Shown one piece after another: positions 13,085 through 25,600 of a stretch of DNA of 64,000 bases. Source of the stretch: Aegilops tauschii subsp. strangulata (Eukaryota; Streptophyta; Magnoliopsida; Poales; Poaceae); contig NC_053035.3 in the NCBI RefSeq assembly GCF_002575655.3, forward strand, positions 87,073,322-87,137,321, read 5' to 3'. Positions within the stretch are counted from its first letter, which is position 1; the number at the start of each line of letters is the position of its first letter. The translations under genes and the position numbers were made by a program. Below the pieces are notes generated by a model. That model saw only the letters and a list, made by a program, of their open reading frames with translations, was not told where the DNA came from and did not search any database.

Positions 13085-13107
13085 ATATATATATATATAT
13101 ATATATA
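13085..13107. repeat. (TA)n microsatellite
   Basis: About 11 TA dinucleotides in the GC-rich part of the LTR of Copia B. Confidence 0.95.
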
Positions 13108-13663
13108 GGTGGGGGAGGAGAGGCAGCCCCTAGGGCGCCCCAAGTGGCCGGCGGCTGCCCTAGGACACCTGCCTAGCCGCTCCCCCTTTCCTTATTTGAA
13201 CATGAGGGGGAAAGGAAAAGGGAGATGGCTGCCTTAGGGCGCCTCCCCTTTCCTTCCCTCCCTCCTTTGGTGCGTGGGCAGGGGGTAGAGGGGCACACCA
13301 GCCCCTTGTGGGCTGGTTTGCTCTTCCCCTTTTGGCCCATAAGGCCCAATAACCTACCGTGGCCGTCCGGAACCCCTTCCGGTGACCCCATAAGTACACG
13401 GTACCACCCGAAAAACTTCCGGTGTCCAAATACCATCGTCCTATATATCAGTCTTTACCTCTCGACTGACTCCTCGTCATGTCCGTGATATCATCCGGGA
13501 CTACAAACAACATTCGTTCACCAAATCATATAACTCATATAACACTATATCGTCAACGAACGTTAAGCGTGCGGACCCTACGGGTTCGAGAACTATGTAG
13601 ACATGACCGAGACCTCTCTCCGGTCAATAACCAATAGAGGAACCTGGATGCCCATATTGGTTC

Positions 13664-15233
13664 CGATACATCTCCAACGTATCTATAATTTTTTATTGTT
13701 CCATGCTATTATATTATCTGTTTTGGATGTTTAATATGCATTAATATGCTATTTTATATTATTTTTGGGACTAACCTATTAACCTAGAGCCCAGGGCAGT
13801 TCCTGTTTTTTCCTTGTTTTACAGTTTCGCAGAAAAGGAATATCAAACGGAGTCCAAACGGAATAAAACTTTCCCGATGATTTTTCTTGGACAAGAAGAC
13901 ATCCAGAGGACTTAGAGTGCAAGTCAGAGAAGCCACGAGGTGGCCACAAGGACGAAGGGCGCGCCCCCACCCTTGTGGGCTCCTCGTGACTCCACTGACC
14001 TAGTTTCTTAGCCTATATATTTTCATATATCCCAAAACCAACAGAGAGAGCCACGAAAACACTTTTCCACCGCCGCAACCTTCTGTACCCGTGAGATCCC
14101 ATCTAGGGGCCTTTTTTGGCGTCCTATCGGAGGGGGATTCGATCACGAGGGCTTCTACATCAACACCATTGCCCTTCCGATGAAGCGTGAGTAGTTTACC
14201 ACAGACCTACGGGTCCATAGCTAGTAGCTAGATGGCTTCTTCTCTCTCTTTGATTTTCAATACCATGTTCTCCTCGATCTTCTTGGAGATCTATTTGATG
14301 TAATACTTTTTTGCAGTGTGTTTGCCGAGATCCGATGAATTGTGGATTTATGATCAGCTTATCTCTGAATATTATTTGAATCTTCTCTGAATTCTTATAT
14401 GCATGATTTGATATCTTTGCAAGTCTCTTCGAACTATAGATTTGGTTTGGCCAACTAGATTGGTTTTCCTTGCAATGGGATAAGTGCTTGGGTTCAATCT
14501 TGCGGTGTCCTTTCCCAGTGACAGTAGGGGCAGCAAGGCACGTATTGTATTGTTGGCATCGAGGATAAAAAGATGGGGTTTTCATCATATTGCTGGAGTT
14601 AATTCCTCTACATCATGTCATATTGCTTAATGCGTTACTCCATTCTTTATGAAATTAATACTCTAGATGCATGCTGGATAGCGATCGATGTGTGGAGTAA
14701 TAGTAGTAGATGCAGGCATGAGTCGGTCTACTTGACACGGACGTGATGGCTATATTCATGATCATTGCCTTAGATATCGTCATAACTTTGCGCTTTTCTA
14801 TCAATTGCTCGGCAGTAATTTGTTCACCCATCATAACACTTTCTATCTTGAGAGAAGCCTCTAGTGAAACATATAGCCCCCGGGTCTATTTTCCATCATA
14901 TAAGTTTCTGATCTACAATTTTAGTTTCCGATTTACTTCCTTTGCAATCTTTTACTTTCCGATCTATAAACCAAAAATACCAAAATTATTTACTTTACCA
15001 TTTATCTATCTCTATTAGATCTCACTTTTGCAAGTAACCGTGAAGGGATTGACAACCCCTTTATCGTGTTGGGTGCAAGTTGTTGATTGTTTGTGCAGGT
15101 ATTCAGTGACTTGTTCGTTGTCTCCTACTGGATTGATACCTTGGTTCTCAAACTGAGGGAAATACGTACTCTACTTTGCTGCATCACCCTTTCCTCATCA
15201 AGGGAAATACCAACGCAAGCTCAAGAAGTAGCA
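13664..15233 (+). mobile_element. Solo gypsy-type LTR inserted in the Copia B LTR
   Basis: A 1570 bp LTR starts CGATACATCTCC (the family's TGATACGTCTCC with a mutated first base) and ends AGAAGTAGCA. The flanks are GGTTC (13659-13663) and GGCTC (15234-15238), a 5 bp target duplication with one mutation. The uninterrupted site is visible in the LTR of Copia A at about 8717 (CATATTGGCTCCTACAT). No internal sequence remains, so this is a product of LTR-LTR recombination. Confidence 0.85.
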
Positions 15234-15981
15234 GGCTCCTACATATTCTACAAAGATCTCTATCGGTCGAACCGTTATGAGAACATACGTACTTCCCTTT
15301 GTCTATCGGTTTGTTACTTGCCCAAGATACGATCGTCGGTATCTTTATACCTAGTTCAATCTCGTTACCGGCAAGTCTCTTTACTCGTTCCGTAATACAT
15401 CATCCTGCAACTAACTCATTAGTCACTTTGCTTGCAAGGCTTCTTATGATGTGTATTACCAAGAGGACCCAGAGATACTTCTCCGATACTCAGAGTGACA
15501 AATCCTAATCTCAATCTATGCCAACTCAACAAACACCTTAGGAGATACCTGTAGAGCATCTTTATGATCACCCAGTTACGTTGTGATGTTTGATAGCACA
15601 CAAGGTATTCCTCCGGTATCCGGGAGTTGCATAATATCATAGTCGAAGGAATATGTATTTGCCATGAAGAAAGCAATAGCAATAAACTGAACAATCACAT
15701 GCTGAGCTAACGGATGGGTCTTGTCCATCACATCATTCTCCTAATGATGTGATCCCGTTATCAAATGACAACTCATGTCTATGGTTAGGAAACCTTAACC
15801 ATCTTTGATTAATGAGCTAGTCTAGTAGAGGCTTACTAGGGACACAGTACTTGTTTATGTATTCACACATGTATTTAAGTTTCCGATCAATACAATTCTA
15901 GCTTGAATAATAAAACTTTATCATGAATAAAGAAATATAAAATAACAACTTTATTATTGCCTCTAGGGCATATTTCCTTCA

Positions 15982-17575
15982 AATGCCTCCCGGTGCATCG
16001 ACATCTGGATCAGTGCTGAATGTGTATCTAGACACGGTCCTAGCCGAAAGGTGATCCCTCATGTTGCCCATTGTGGACCAACACTTTTGTCGGGCGCTGG
16101 CCCAAGTTGTTTATTAAGATAACTTGGGTGGACCACTCCTTATGCATGTTTTATGTTGGCAATATTTAGTACCAATGTTGGGTCCTCTGGCAGATAAAGA
16201 GATTCAACGGCAACCCCATAGTCCCCCGTCCCCACACACACGGTAGGATGCGCTCATGAAGGGACATAATAGCCAGAACAATTGAAATTAGGGTTGGCCA
16301 AAGTGGAACAAACACTGGGCAAAGGCATGAGCCTTCCACCCTTAGTTAACTGTACAATCAAGTTTAAAAAACTTAAGCATAATAATAATGATATCCCAAT
16401 GCTATCCATGTTGACGCATGGAAACACCTGCACCTACAACTAGCAAAGCTCTAAGAAGGGTCGAGCAAGCGATAAAATAGCCAATCAAAGGTTTGCTACG
16501 TAGTGAAGGCTAAAGGCTATATCATTGCAGTTGGGAGGCTTGAAACAATGTGGTAGGTAGCAGGACCAAACGATAGCATCAAGACATCTAGCAAGTAAAG
16601 CTAGTAATATTATCCAAGGTAATTATCATCCTTGGCGTGTTGAATCCTCTAGTTGATGGTAAGTCTGCCCTTCCGAGAGATCGTCACACAGTTCCTCGAA
16701 CTTCGTAACATTGTCAGACTCTATCGATAAGAACCAAACTGAAAAGAAGCAAATGATAAAGTAAACATAAACAAGGCATGGCATAATGCAAAATCAACAA
16801 GTGGCATGGCATGTTAAAGATGCATTTGAATTAAATTACCTAGCATCTTTAATTGGAGTTTGATCCAAGTGAAAACTCCAAGTGCAATTATTTTTATTTA
16901 AGTGGTTTGCCAAAAATATATTAGAATATGGTGCGATCAATGCATGAACATATTAACTCATGTTCTATTCATTTTCCTAGCAAGAATGCAAATAAAGAAC
17001 ATATTAAACAGAGTTGTGAAGCACTAATTATGAACGGAACAAGATTCACAAGGGGTTTAGTGCAACCAGGAAGGAGAAGGAGTTGGGTGCACAATCTTGG
17101 AATCCATCTGCTTTTCTGGAATGTATGGATTGAGTATCCCCAAACGAATATAAAACTCATGGGTTTTTGATTTAGGATGCAAAAGATATAAATTGGACAA
17201 GGTGTGGGGGCTTTAGTACAAATTTGAGGCAATAATGAAATAAAGTTCGCTCATATTTGAAAAATAAAAGTGCACCAACAGAATCCTTACAAGATTGGTA
17301 AAAAAATCATATAACATTTGTCAAAATTTAAATAGGTATGAAGAAATTATGTTTTTGACAAAGTATAGGGACCTAACTGCAAAAGTGACAATTGCTGCAA
17401 TTTTTGAGTGCTTAAAACCAGAAACAAAGTGCAAATCTGAAACCTAAGGACAATTTTACCCCAAATTCATATACGACATGTTTATGTTTGGGTTAGGAAT
17501 ATTCATATTTGATTTAGTCAAACTTTAAGCAATTTGAATGATTTTGGAAGAAACGAGAACATATTTTAAATGAAA
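15982..17575. other. TE-derived sequence, no gene; partly related to the 45.7-49.6 kb element
   Basis: The part from about 16290 to 16830 resembles 47000-47540. Shared phrases include 'gagccttccaccctt', 'gatatcccaa', 'caactagcaa' and 'aatggtttgct/aaaggtttgct'. It looks like a diverged LTR fragment of that family. 15982-16200 may be another TE fragment. No credible coding frame was seen. Confidence 0.5.
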
Positions 17576-17944
17576 AGGCAAACAAAAGGATAACATGAGA
17601 AATTGCTATAGCCACCTAGGACCCGCCTAGCCACTGTGAATGGAAGTGGATCCAGGGCGCTTGCGTGGCATGTTGACTCCATATGGAGATGTCCCATGAA
17701 CATGTCGGACCAGGGCTCAAAGTGCCACGACGTCAACGGAGGCGATGACGGCGACATGCCGGAGCGGGGAGGCCCTCGGGCGTGCACGGGCGTGTGTGCT
17801 ATGGTGTGCAAACCAACAAATAAAATGCAACATAAGTATCTATGCTCCGTGTAGTTGTGATGGTGCAAAAATGACAGGTCAAAAGCCACCGAAGCATCGC
17901 CGACGACAAGGACCTCCGGCGGTGCACTCAGACGTGCATGAAAT
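17576..17944. other. Unassigned GC-rich stretch, no gene
   Basis: Short open frames on both strands lack recognisable domains. I see no evidence for a gene. Confidence 0.4.
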
Positions 17945-18400
17945 TTGTTGTGAATTTAAAAAAATGCTTAGAGTTTAAATTTGTTCTAGTTTTATAATAA
18001 AATTTTCATAATTTCAAAATGTTCAAATATTTTAGAAATAGGTCACATCTTTTTAAAATATTTTTAATTTAAAAAATTGTTCACATTTTTTTTAAACGTT
18101 TTTTTCAGAAGTTAAAACCTTTTTGCAAGAAAATTCAGAATTCAAATAATGGTTAGCTTTTAAAAAATAGTTAAATTAGTCACAACTTCAAAAAATTCTT
18201 CATATTCTCAAAAAATGTTCGTGTTTAAATAAAATGTTCAAAAATTTGGAAAATCTTTAAAAAATTGAAAATTTGTTCACTCCTTTCAAAAAATAATAAT
18301 TTGATCAGCGTGAACAAAGATGCTACAGGGTGAACCGGTATGCAACATTAAACCGAAACGCTGCAATGAAAAGTGAAACGGGGCGCTAAGTATCAAAACT
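17945..18400. repeat. AT-rich block, copy 1 of a segmental duplication
   Basis: A degenerate 'aaaatgttcaaaatt'-type low-complexity block ends with 'ccggtatgcaacattaaacc' at about 18336. The same order of motifs recurs at 18960-19382, ending in the same sequence. The two copies are diverged direct repeats. Confidence 0.7.
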
Positions 18401-18429
18401 TGTGTTTCAAGCTTACGAGCCTGGTTTTA

Positions 18430-18600
18430 ATGTCGGGTGATAACCTTCTTCCTAAAAAATAATATGCATTTGCATCGACCAATTGACGTAACAGCTCGTG
18501 TATGCTAAGGCAGTGGATTGGGAATGTGTCGACAGTCTACTCTGAACGCAATCAATGATGACACGAACACACGTACCACACGGAATCCTATATGACACTC
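18430..18600 (+). other. Relic of a glutathione S-transferase promoter (duplicated)
   Basis: Two blocks match the region upstream of the GST gene. 'aataatatgcatttgcatcg' (about 18460) matches 30340, with similar flanks. 'gtcgacagtctactctgaac' (about 18528) matches 'gccgacagtctactttggac' at 31612. In the GST copy a 1.1 kb transposon separates the blocks; here they are nearly adjacent. No GST coding sequence follows, so only the upstream part of a second copy survives. Confidence 0.65.
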
Positions 18601-18959
18601 TCAGCGTCAGAATGTCTTTACTTCACACAGGGAACCACATCGAACTGGCCCATGACATGTATTACACGTGTGAGCCACTGGCTTCGAACCTTAAGGTTTC
18701 CAACCGGTTTTGGGAACCATCTAGAAGGTTTTTGAACCGGTTATTTCTTCCTTTTTTTTGTTTTCTTTACTGGTTTCCTTTTTTAGTTTTTATTTGGTAT
18801 TTTTTAATCTGCTTCTTATTTTATTTTCGTCTTTTTTGTTTTTTTAAGTCCTAATTTCCCAAAAAATGATCTCAGTTTCAAAATGTTCTCATTTTCAGAA
18901 AATGTTTTCATATTTGAAAAGGAATTGAAAATTTTGTGAATTTCAAAACCTGTTCGTTT
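18601..18959. other. T-rich sequence, no gene
   Basis: A short TE-like segment is followed by a T-rich tract at 18740-18850. No feature is supported. Confidence 0.4.
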
Positions 18960-19382
18960 TCTTCAAAACATGCTCAGAGTTTCAAATTTGTTCTATTTTT
19001 CTAAAAATGTTCATAATTTCAAAATGTTGAAATATTTTGAAAACTGTTCACATTTTTTAAATTTTTTTAAATTTAAAATTTGTTCAGAATGTTTAGAAAA
19101 TGTTCAAAATTTCCCGAATTAAAGCATTTTTCAGGAAAGTTCGAAATTTAAATATTTTTTCTTTTTAGAAAAATGAAAAAAAATCATAAATTCTTCTTAT
19201 TGTCCAAAAATGTTCGCGTTCTAATAAAATGTTCACAGATTTAGAAAATCTTTAAACTTCTTGAACACTGTTCACTTTTTTTTGGAAAATTGTTCAAGGT
19301 GAACTAGGACGCTATAAGGAATAGTGACCGGTATGCAACATTAAACCAGAACGCTGCAGTGAAAAGTGAACGGGGGCACTAA
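18960..19382. repeat. AT-rich block, copy 2 of the segmental duplication
   Basis: This is the direct repeat of 17945-18400. It ends with 'ccggtatgcaacattaaacc' at about 19330 and is interrupted right after by the Harbinger-like element at a TAA target site. Confidence 0.7.
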
Positions 19383-19640
19383 GAGCATCTCCAGCCGTTC
19401 GGCCCCCCAGGCGCCGAAAAACTGCGCCCTCGGGGCGAGCCGGCGCTAGTTCGGCCCCTGGGGGCGGCCTAGCTCCCAGCCACGGCCCCAGGCGCCCCCC
19501 CCCCCCCCCACCCCCAGCCTTGGCAAATTCAAACGTAGTTCATTCCCGCGCCCAAAAATAAACGCCATAATCCGGCGATCAAGCGGTGATCGGCGATCGA
19601 TGAAAAGTTAGCCGTACAAAAATCAGAACAGAAACGCGCA

Positions 19641-20860
19641 TCAAACGGCGAGGTCGGCCTCCGGCGTCGGCGGAGTCGGCGTGCGCGGGCTTGACGGGGT
19701 CTCTGTGCTTGGCGGCGTGGCTTCTGCGCTACGGGCAGTCTCGGCGGCATCATCGGTCGGGTTTGTTGGCGGCGTCGGCGTGCGCGTGGGCGTGGGCGGC
19801 GTCGTCGTGGGCGTGGGCGGCGTCGTCGAGGGAAGCTGGTCCAGGATGAGGCCGACATGCGCCCTGTACCACGCCTTGACCACCTCGTCGGTGCTCTGAA
19901 GCATGTCCGCCCCGCCCAGCAGGAAAGCCAGGTCGGTGTTCCTCTTCTTCGCGGCGACGTTGGTCCGAAGTAGGTCGGGTCGAGGCAGACGACTTTCCAT
20001 GCCTCAGTGAGGCATTCCTCCTCCTTGGACGCTCACTTGATGCGCGGCTCGGGTGACCTGGCCGTCCGCTTCTTCTTCTTGCGCCTCCTCGCCGGCTCCT
20101 CCTCGTTCTCGTCCTCTTCCTCCTGCTCCTCCTGCTCCTCGTCGCCGTAGACGTAGCCGAGCTCGCCGTCCATGCCGCCGCTGAGATCCACCGCCTCATC
20201 CGCGGTGAACCCGGGAGACGCGGCGGCCGCGGCCGATCCTTCCGCGATGATGTCGTCCATGTCGGTCTCGGTCTCGTCGGCGTCGCCGAGGTGCGAGAAG
20301 GGCAGTGCGCAACGGCGGAGAGGGGGCGTCGGGGAGGACGCGTGCGCGGGCGGCGAGTAGTTGTATGGAGGGTACTGCACGCCGGTGAAGGCGGGCGAGG
20401 GCGTGCGCTGGGCCGGGTGTCCATGGGGGAACGTGACATTTGGGTTGAACCCACCGTGCACATCCCCATCGGCGTAGCCCGGCGATCCCCATGGCTGCGG
20501 CGTCGGAGACCCGACACCTTGCTAGCCCCAGGGCGCGTACGGCGCGTGGTTGCCGGGGGGATTCATCATCCCCGTGCGTGCCGCCTCGGCCTCGGCCTGG
20601 TCCGCGGAAGCGCCAGCGGCAGCAGCACCCGCAGCCGCGCGTGCCGCGTTGTCACGGGCCTTCTTGGCGAGGGCCCTGTTCCGCCGGTCGGCGGTGACGG
20701 CCTGCCGTCGCTGTACTTCTACCCTCCAATCGGCGTTTGTCATGCCCGGCGGCTTGGACGGCGGCGCCCTCGGCTTCCTCTGCTTCGGCTGGGTGACGGA
20801 GGCTGTCGCGGTTGCCGCGGTGCGGGGGACGACGTACTTCTTCGGTGCCATGGCGGCCAT
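19641..20860 (-). pseudogene. Harbinger-type accessory (Myb/SANT-like) protein, degraded
   Basis: The likely start is the ATG at 20858-20860 (MAAMAPKKYVV). A basic, Ala-rich segment contains 'MTNADWRVEVQRRQAVTADR'. A Pro-rich and then an acidic Glu-rich segment (20060-20300) lead to a basic KKKKR patch and 'ASKEEECLTEAWKVVCLDP', the start of a trihelix/SANT-like domain. Two stops interrupt this frame, a TAG at 20522-20524 and a TGA near 20037-20039. After the SANT start the frame changes near 19980, apparently with an internal deletion. A C-terminal segment with 'LAFLLGGADML' and 'VVKAWYRAHVGLILDQLP' ends at 19641. Such proteins probably help the transposase bind DNA; this copy is dead. Confidence 0.65.
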
Positions 20861-20898
20861 CTGGGAGGCGAGCGGGAGAGAGAATGGCGGGAGGAAAG

Positions 20899-22600
20899 TG
20901 TTGGGAATCGTAGCATAATTTAAAATTTTCCTACACTCACCAAGATGCATCTATGGAGTCTACTAGCAACGAGGGGAAGGGAGTGCATCTACATACCCTT
21001 GTAGATCGCGAGCGGAAGCGTTCCAATGAACGTGGATGACGGAGTCGTACTCGCCGTGATCCAAATCACCGATGACTGAGTGCCGAACGGACGGCACCTC
21101 CGCGTTCAACACACGTACGGTGCAGCGACGTCTCCTCCTTGATCCAGCAAGGGGGGAGGAGAGGTTGATGGAGATCCAACAGCACGACGGCGTCGTGGTG
21201 GATGTAGCGGGTCTCCGGCAGGGCTTCGCCGAGCTTCTGCGAGAGAGAGAGAGGTGTTGCAGGGGAGGAGGGAGGCGCCCAAGGCTGTAGGTTGCTGCCC
21301 TCCCTCCCCCCCCCCCTTTATATAGGCCCCCTTGGGAGGAGGGCGGCCAAAACCCATCTAGGGTTTGGGGGGCGGCGGCCAAGGGGTGGAAAGGGGTGCC
21401 TTGCCCCCCAAGGCAAGGGGGAAGCTCCCCCCTCCCTAGGGTTCCGAACCCTAGGCGCATGGGGGGAGGCCCAAGGGGGGCGCCCCAGCCCACTAAGGGC
21501 TGGTCCCTTCCACTTTCATCCCACGGGGCCCTCCGGGACAGGTGGCCCCACCCGGTGGACCCCCGGGACCCTTCCGGTGGTCCCGGTACAATACCGATAA
21601 CCCCCGAAACTTTCCCGGTGGCCGAAACTTGACTTCCTATATATAATTCTTCACCTCTGGACCATTCCGGAACCTCTCGTGACGTCCGGGACTCCGAAAA
21701 ACTTTCGGGTTTCCGCATACATATATCTCTACAACCCTAGCGTCACCGGACCTTAAGTGTGTAGACCCTACGGGTTCGGGAGACATGCAGACATGACCGA
21801 GACGCCTCTCCGGTCAATAACCAACAGCGGGATCTGGATACCCATGTTGGCTCCCACATGTTCCACGATGATCTCATCGGATGAACCACGGTGTCGAGGA
21901 TTCAATCAATCCGTATGCAATTCCCTTTGTCAATCGGTATGTTACTTGCCCGAGATTCGATCGTCGGTATCCCAATACCTTGTTCAATCTCGTTACCGGC
22001 AAGTCTCTTTACTCGTACCGCAATGCATGATCCCGTGACTAACGCCTTAGTCACATTGAGCTCATTATGATGACGCATTACCGAGTGGGCCCAGAGATAC
22101 CTCTCCGTCACACGGAGTGACAAATCCCAGTCTCGATCCGTGCCAACCCAACAGACACTTTCGGAGATACCCGTAGTGCACCTTTATAGTCACCCAGTTA
22201 CGTTGTGACGTTTGGCACACCCAAAGCACTCCTACGGTATCCGGGAGTTGCACGATCTCATGGTCTAAGGAAAAGATACTTGACATTGGAAAAGCTCTAG
22301 CAAACGAAACGATCTTTTATGCTATGCTTAGGATTGGGTCTTGTCCATCACATCATTCTCCTAATGATGTGATCCCGTTATCAATGACATCCAATGTCCA
22401 TAGTCAGGAAACCATGACTATCTGTTGATCAACGAGCTAGTCAACTAGAGGCTTACTAGGGACACGTTGTGGTCTATGTATTCACACATGTATTACGATT
22501 TCCGGACAATACAATTATAGCATGAATAATAGACGATTATCATGAACAAAGAAATATAATAATAACCTTTTATTATTGCCTCTAGGGCATATTTCCAACA
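20899..22600 (-). repeat. 3' LTR of Angela element C
   Basis: On the minus strand it starts TGTTGGAAATATGCCCTAGA and ends CTACGATTCCCAACA, 1702 bp. Compared with the 5' LTR it has a 13 bp deletion near 21690, a 5 bp deletion near 22310 and a longer poly-C run near 21308. Confidence 0.95.
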
Positions 22601-22620
22601 GTCTCCCACTTGCACTAGAG
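22601..22620 (-). other. Polypurine tract of Angela element C
   Basis: On the minus strand the sequence next to the 3' LTR is CTCTAGTGCAAGTGGGAGAC. Its purine-rich AAGTGGGAGA is the likely primer for plus-strand DNA synthesis. Confidence 0.8.
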
Positions 22621-22632
22621 TCAATAATCTAG

Positions 22633-25600
22633 TTACATTGTGATGAATCGAACACCCATTGCGTCCTGGTGTTGATCATGTTTTGCCCTAGGGAGAGGTT
22701 TAGTCAACGGATCTGCTACATTCAGGTCCGTATGTACTTTACAAATATCTATGTCTCCATTTTGAACACTTTCATGAATGGAGTTGAAGCGACGCTTGAT
22801 ATGCCTGGTCTTCCTGTGAAACCTGGGCTCCTTTGCAAGGGCAATAGCTCCAGTGTTGTCACAGAAGAGAGTCATTGGGCCCGACGCATTGGGAATCACC
22901 CCTAGGTCGGTAATGAACTCCTTCATCCAGACTGCTTCCTGTGCTGCCTCCGAGGCTGCCATGTACTCCGCTTCACATGTAGATCCCGCCACGACGCTTT
23001 GCTTGCAACTGCACCAGCTTACTGCTCCTCCATTCAAAATATACACGTATCCGGTCTGTGACTTCGAGTCATCCAGATCTGTGTCGAAGCTAGCGTCGAC
23101 GTAACCCTTTACGACGAGCTCTTCGTCACCTCCATAAACGAGAAACATATCCTTAGTCCTCTTCAGGTACTTCAGGATATTCTTGACCGCTTTCTAGTGT
23201 TCCTTGTCGGGATTACTTTGGTACCTTCCTACCAAACTTACGGCAAGGTTTACATCAGGTCTGGTACATAGCATGGCATACATAATAGACCCTATGGCCG
23301 AGGCATAGGGGATGACACTCATCTCTTCTATATCTTATGCCGTGGTCGGGCATTGAGCCGCGCTCAATTGCACACCTTGCAATACAGGCAAGAACCCCTT
23401 CTTGGACTGATCCATACTGAACTTCTTCAATATCTTGTCAAGGTATGTACTCTGTGAAAGACCAATGAGGCGTCTTGATCTATCTCTATAGATCTTGATG
23501 CCTAATATATAAGCAGCTTCTCCAAGGTCCTTCATTGAAAAACACTTATTCAAATAGGCCTTTATACTCTCCAAGAATTCTATATCATTTCCCATCAATA
23601 ATATGTCATCCACATATAATATGAGAAATGCTACAGAGCTCCCACTCACTTTCTTGTAAACATAGGCTTCTCCATAAGTCTGTGTAAACCCAAACGCTTT
23701 GATCATCTCATCAAAAAGAATGTTCCAACTCCGAGATGCTTGCACCAGCCCATAGATTGAGCGCTGGAGCTTGCATACTTTGTTAGCATTCTTAGGATCG
23801 ACAAAACCTTCCGGCTGCATCATATACAACTCTTCCTTAAGGAAGCCATTAAGGAATGCCGTTTTGACGTCCATCTGCCAAATCTCATAATCATAGTATG
23901 CGGCAATTGCTAACATGATTCGGACGGATTTAAGCTTTGCTACGGGTGAGAAAGTCTCATCGTAGTCAACCCCTTGAACTTGTCGATAACCCTTAGCGAC
24001 AAGTCGAGCTTTGTAGATGGTCACATTACCATCCGCGTCTGTCTTCTTCTTAAAGATCCATTTGTTTTCTATGGCTCGCCGCTCATCGGGCAAGTCAGTC
24101 AAAGTCCATACTTTGTTTTCATACATGGATTCTATCTCGGATTTCATGGCTTCTAGCCATTTGTCGGAATCCGGGCCTGCCATCGCTTCTTCATAGTTCG
24201 AAGGTTCACCGTTGTCTAACAACATGATTTCCAGGACAGGGTTGCCGTACCACTCTGGTGCGGAACGTGTCCTTGTGGACCTACGAAGTTCAGTAACTTG
24301 ATCCGAAGCTTCATGATCATCATCATTAACTTCCTCCCCAGTCGGTGTAGGCACCACAGGAACATTTTCCCGCGCTGCGCTACTTTCTGGTTCGGAAGGG
24401 GTGACTATCACCTCATCAAGTTCCACTTTCCTCCCACTCAATTCTTTCGAGAGAAACTCCTTCTCCAGAAAGGACCCGTTCTTGGCAACGAAGATCTTGC
24501 CTTCGGATCTGAGGTAGAAGGTATACCCAATAGTTTCCTTAGGGTATCCTATGAAGACGCATTTTTCCGATTTGGGTTCGAGCTTTTCAGGTTGAAGTTT
24601 CTTGACATAAGCATCGCATCCCCAAACTTTTAGAAACGACAGCTTAGGTTTCTTCCCAAACCATAATTCATACGGTGTCGTCTCAACGGATTTCGACGGA
24701 GCCCTATTTAAAGTGAATGCGGCAGTCTCTAAAGCATAACCCCAAAATGAGAGCGGTAAATTGGTAAGAGACATCATAGATCGCACCATATCCAATAGAG
24801 TGCGATTACGACGTTCGGACACACCATTTCTCTGAGGTGTTCCAGGCGGCGTGAGTTGTGAAACTATTCCACATTTCCTTAAGTGTGCACCAAACTCGTG
24901 ACTTAAATATTCTCCACCACGATCTGATCGTAGGAATTTTATTCTCCTGTCACGTTGATTCTCAACCTCACTCTGAAATTCTTTGAACTTTTCAAAGGTT
25001 TCAGACTTGTGTTTCATCAGGTAGACATACCCATATCTACTTAAATCATCAGTGAGAGTGAGAACATAACGATATCCTCCGCGAGTCTCAACACTCATTG
25101 GACCACACACATCGGTATGTATGATTTCCAATAAGTTGGTTGCTCGCTCCATTGTTCCGGAGAACGGAGTCTTGGTCATCTTACCCATGAGGCATGGTTC
25201 GCACGTGTCAAATGATTCGTAATCAAGAGACTCCAAAAGTCCATCTGCATGGAGCTTCTTCATGCGCTTGACACCAATGTGACCAAGGCGGCAGTGCCAC
25301 AAGTATGTGGGACTATCGTTATCAACTTTACATCTTTTGGTATTCACACTATGAACATGTGTAACATCACGTTCGAGATTCATCAAAAATAAACCATTGA
25401 CCAGCGGGGCATGACCATAAAACATATCTCTCAAATAAATAGAACAACCATTATTCTCGGATTTAAATGAGCAGCCATCTCGAATTAAACGAGATCCAGA
25501 CACAATGTTCATGCTCAAAGCTGGCACTAAATAACAATTATTGAGGTTTAAAACTAATCCCGTGGGTAGATGCAGAGGTAGCGTGCCAACGGCGATCACA

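Larger units (their letters stand above)
9470..15981 (-). mobile_element. Copia element B (BARE/WIS/Angela group), 5' half with a solo LTR inserted
   Basis: From right to left the element has a 5' LTR (12664-15981, interrupted), a leader, a duplicated gag start, protease and integrase, all minus strand. It ends at 9470 exactly where the LTR of element A begins. The sequence at 9470 ('tggtgttccaggtagcgtga') aligns with the integrase region of the complete element C near 24835. The right flank after the LTR is AATGC (15982-15986), half of the expected target duplication. Confidence 0.8.
12664..15981 (-). repeat. 5' LTR of Copia B, split by a solo gypsy LTR
   Basis: The LTR starts (minus strand) TGAAGGAAATATGCCC and ends CGTTTCCCAACA. 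After removing the 13664-15233 insertion and one target-site copy, it is about 1743 bp, matching the LTR of element A. A (TA)n tract lies at 13085-13107. Confidence 0.85.
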
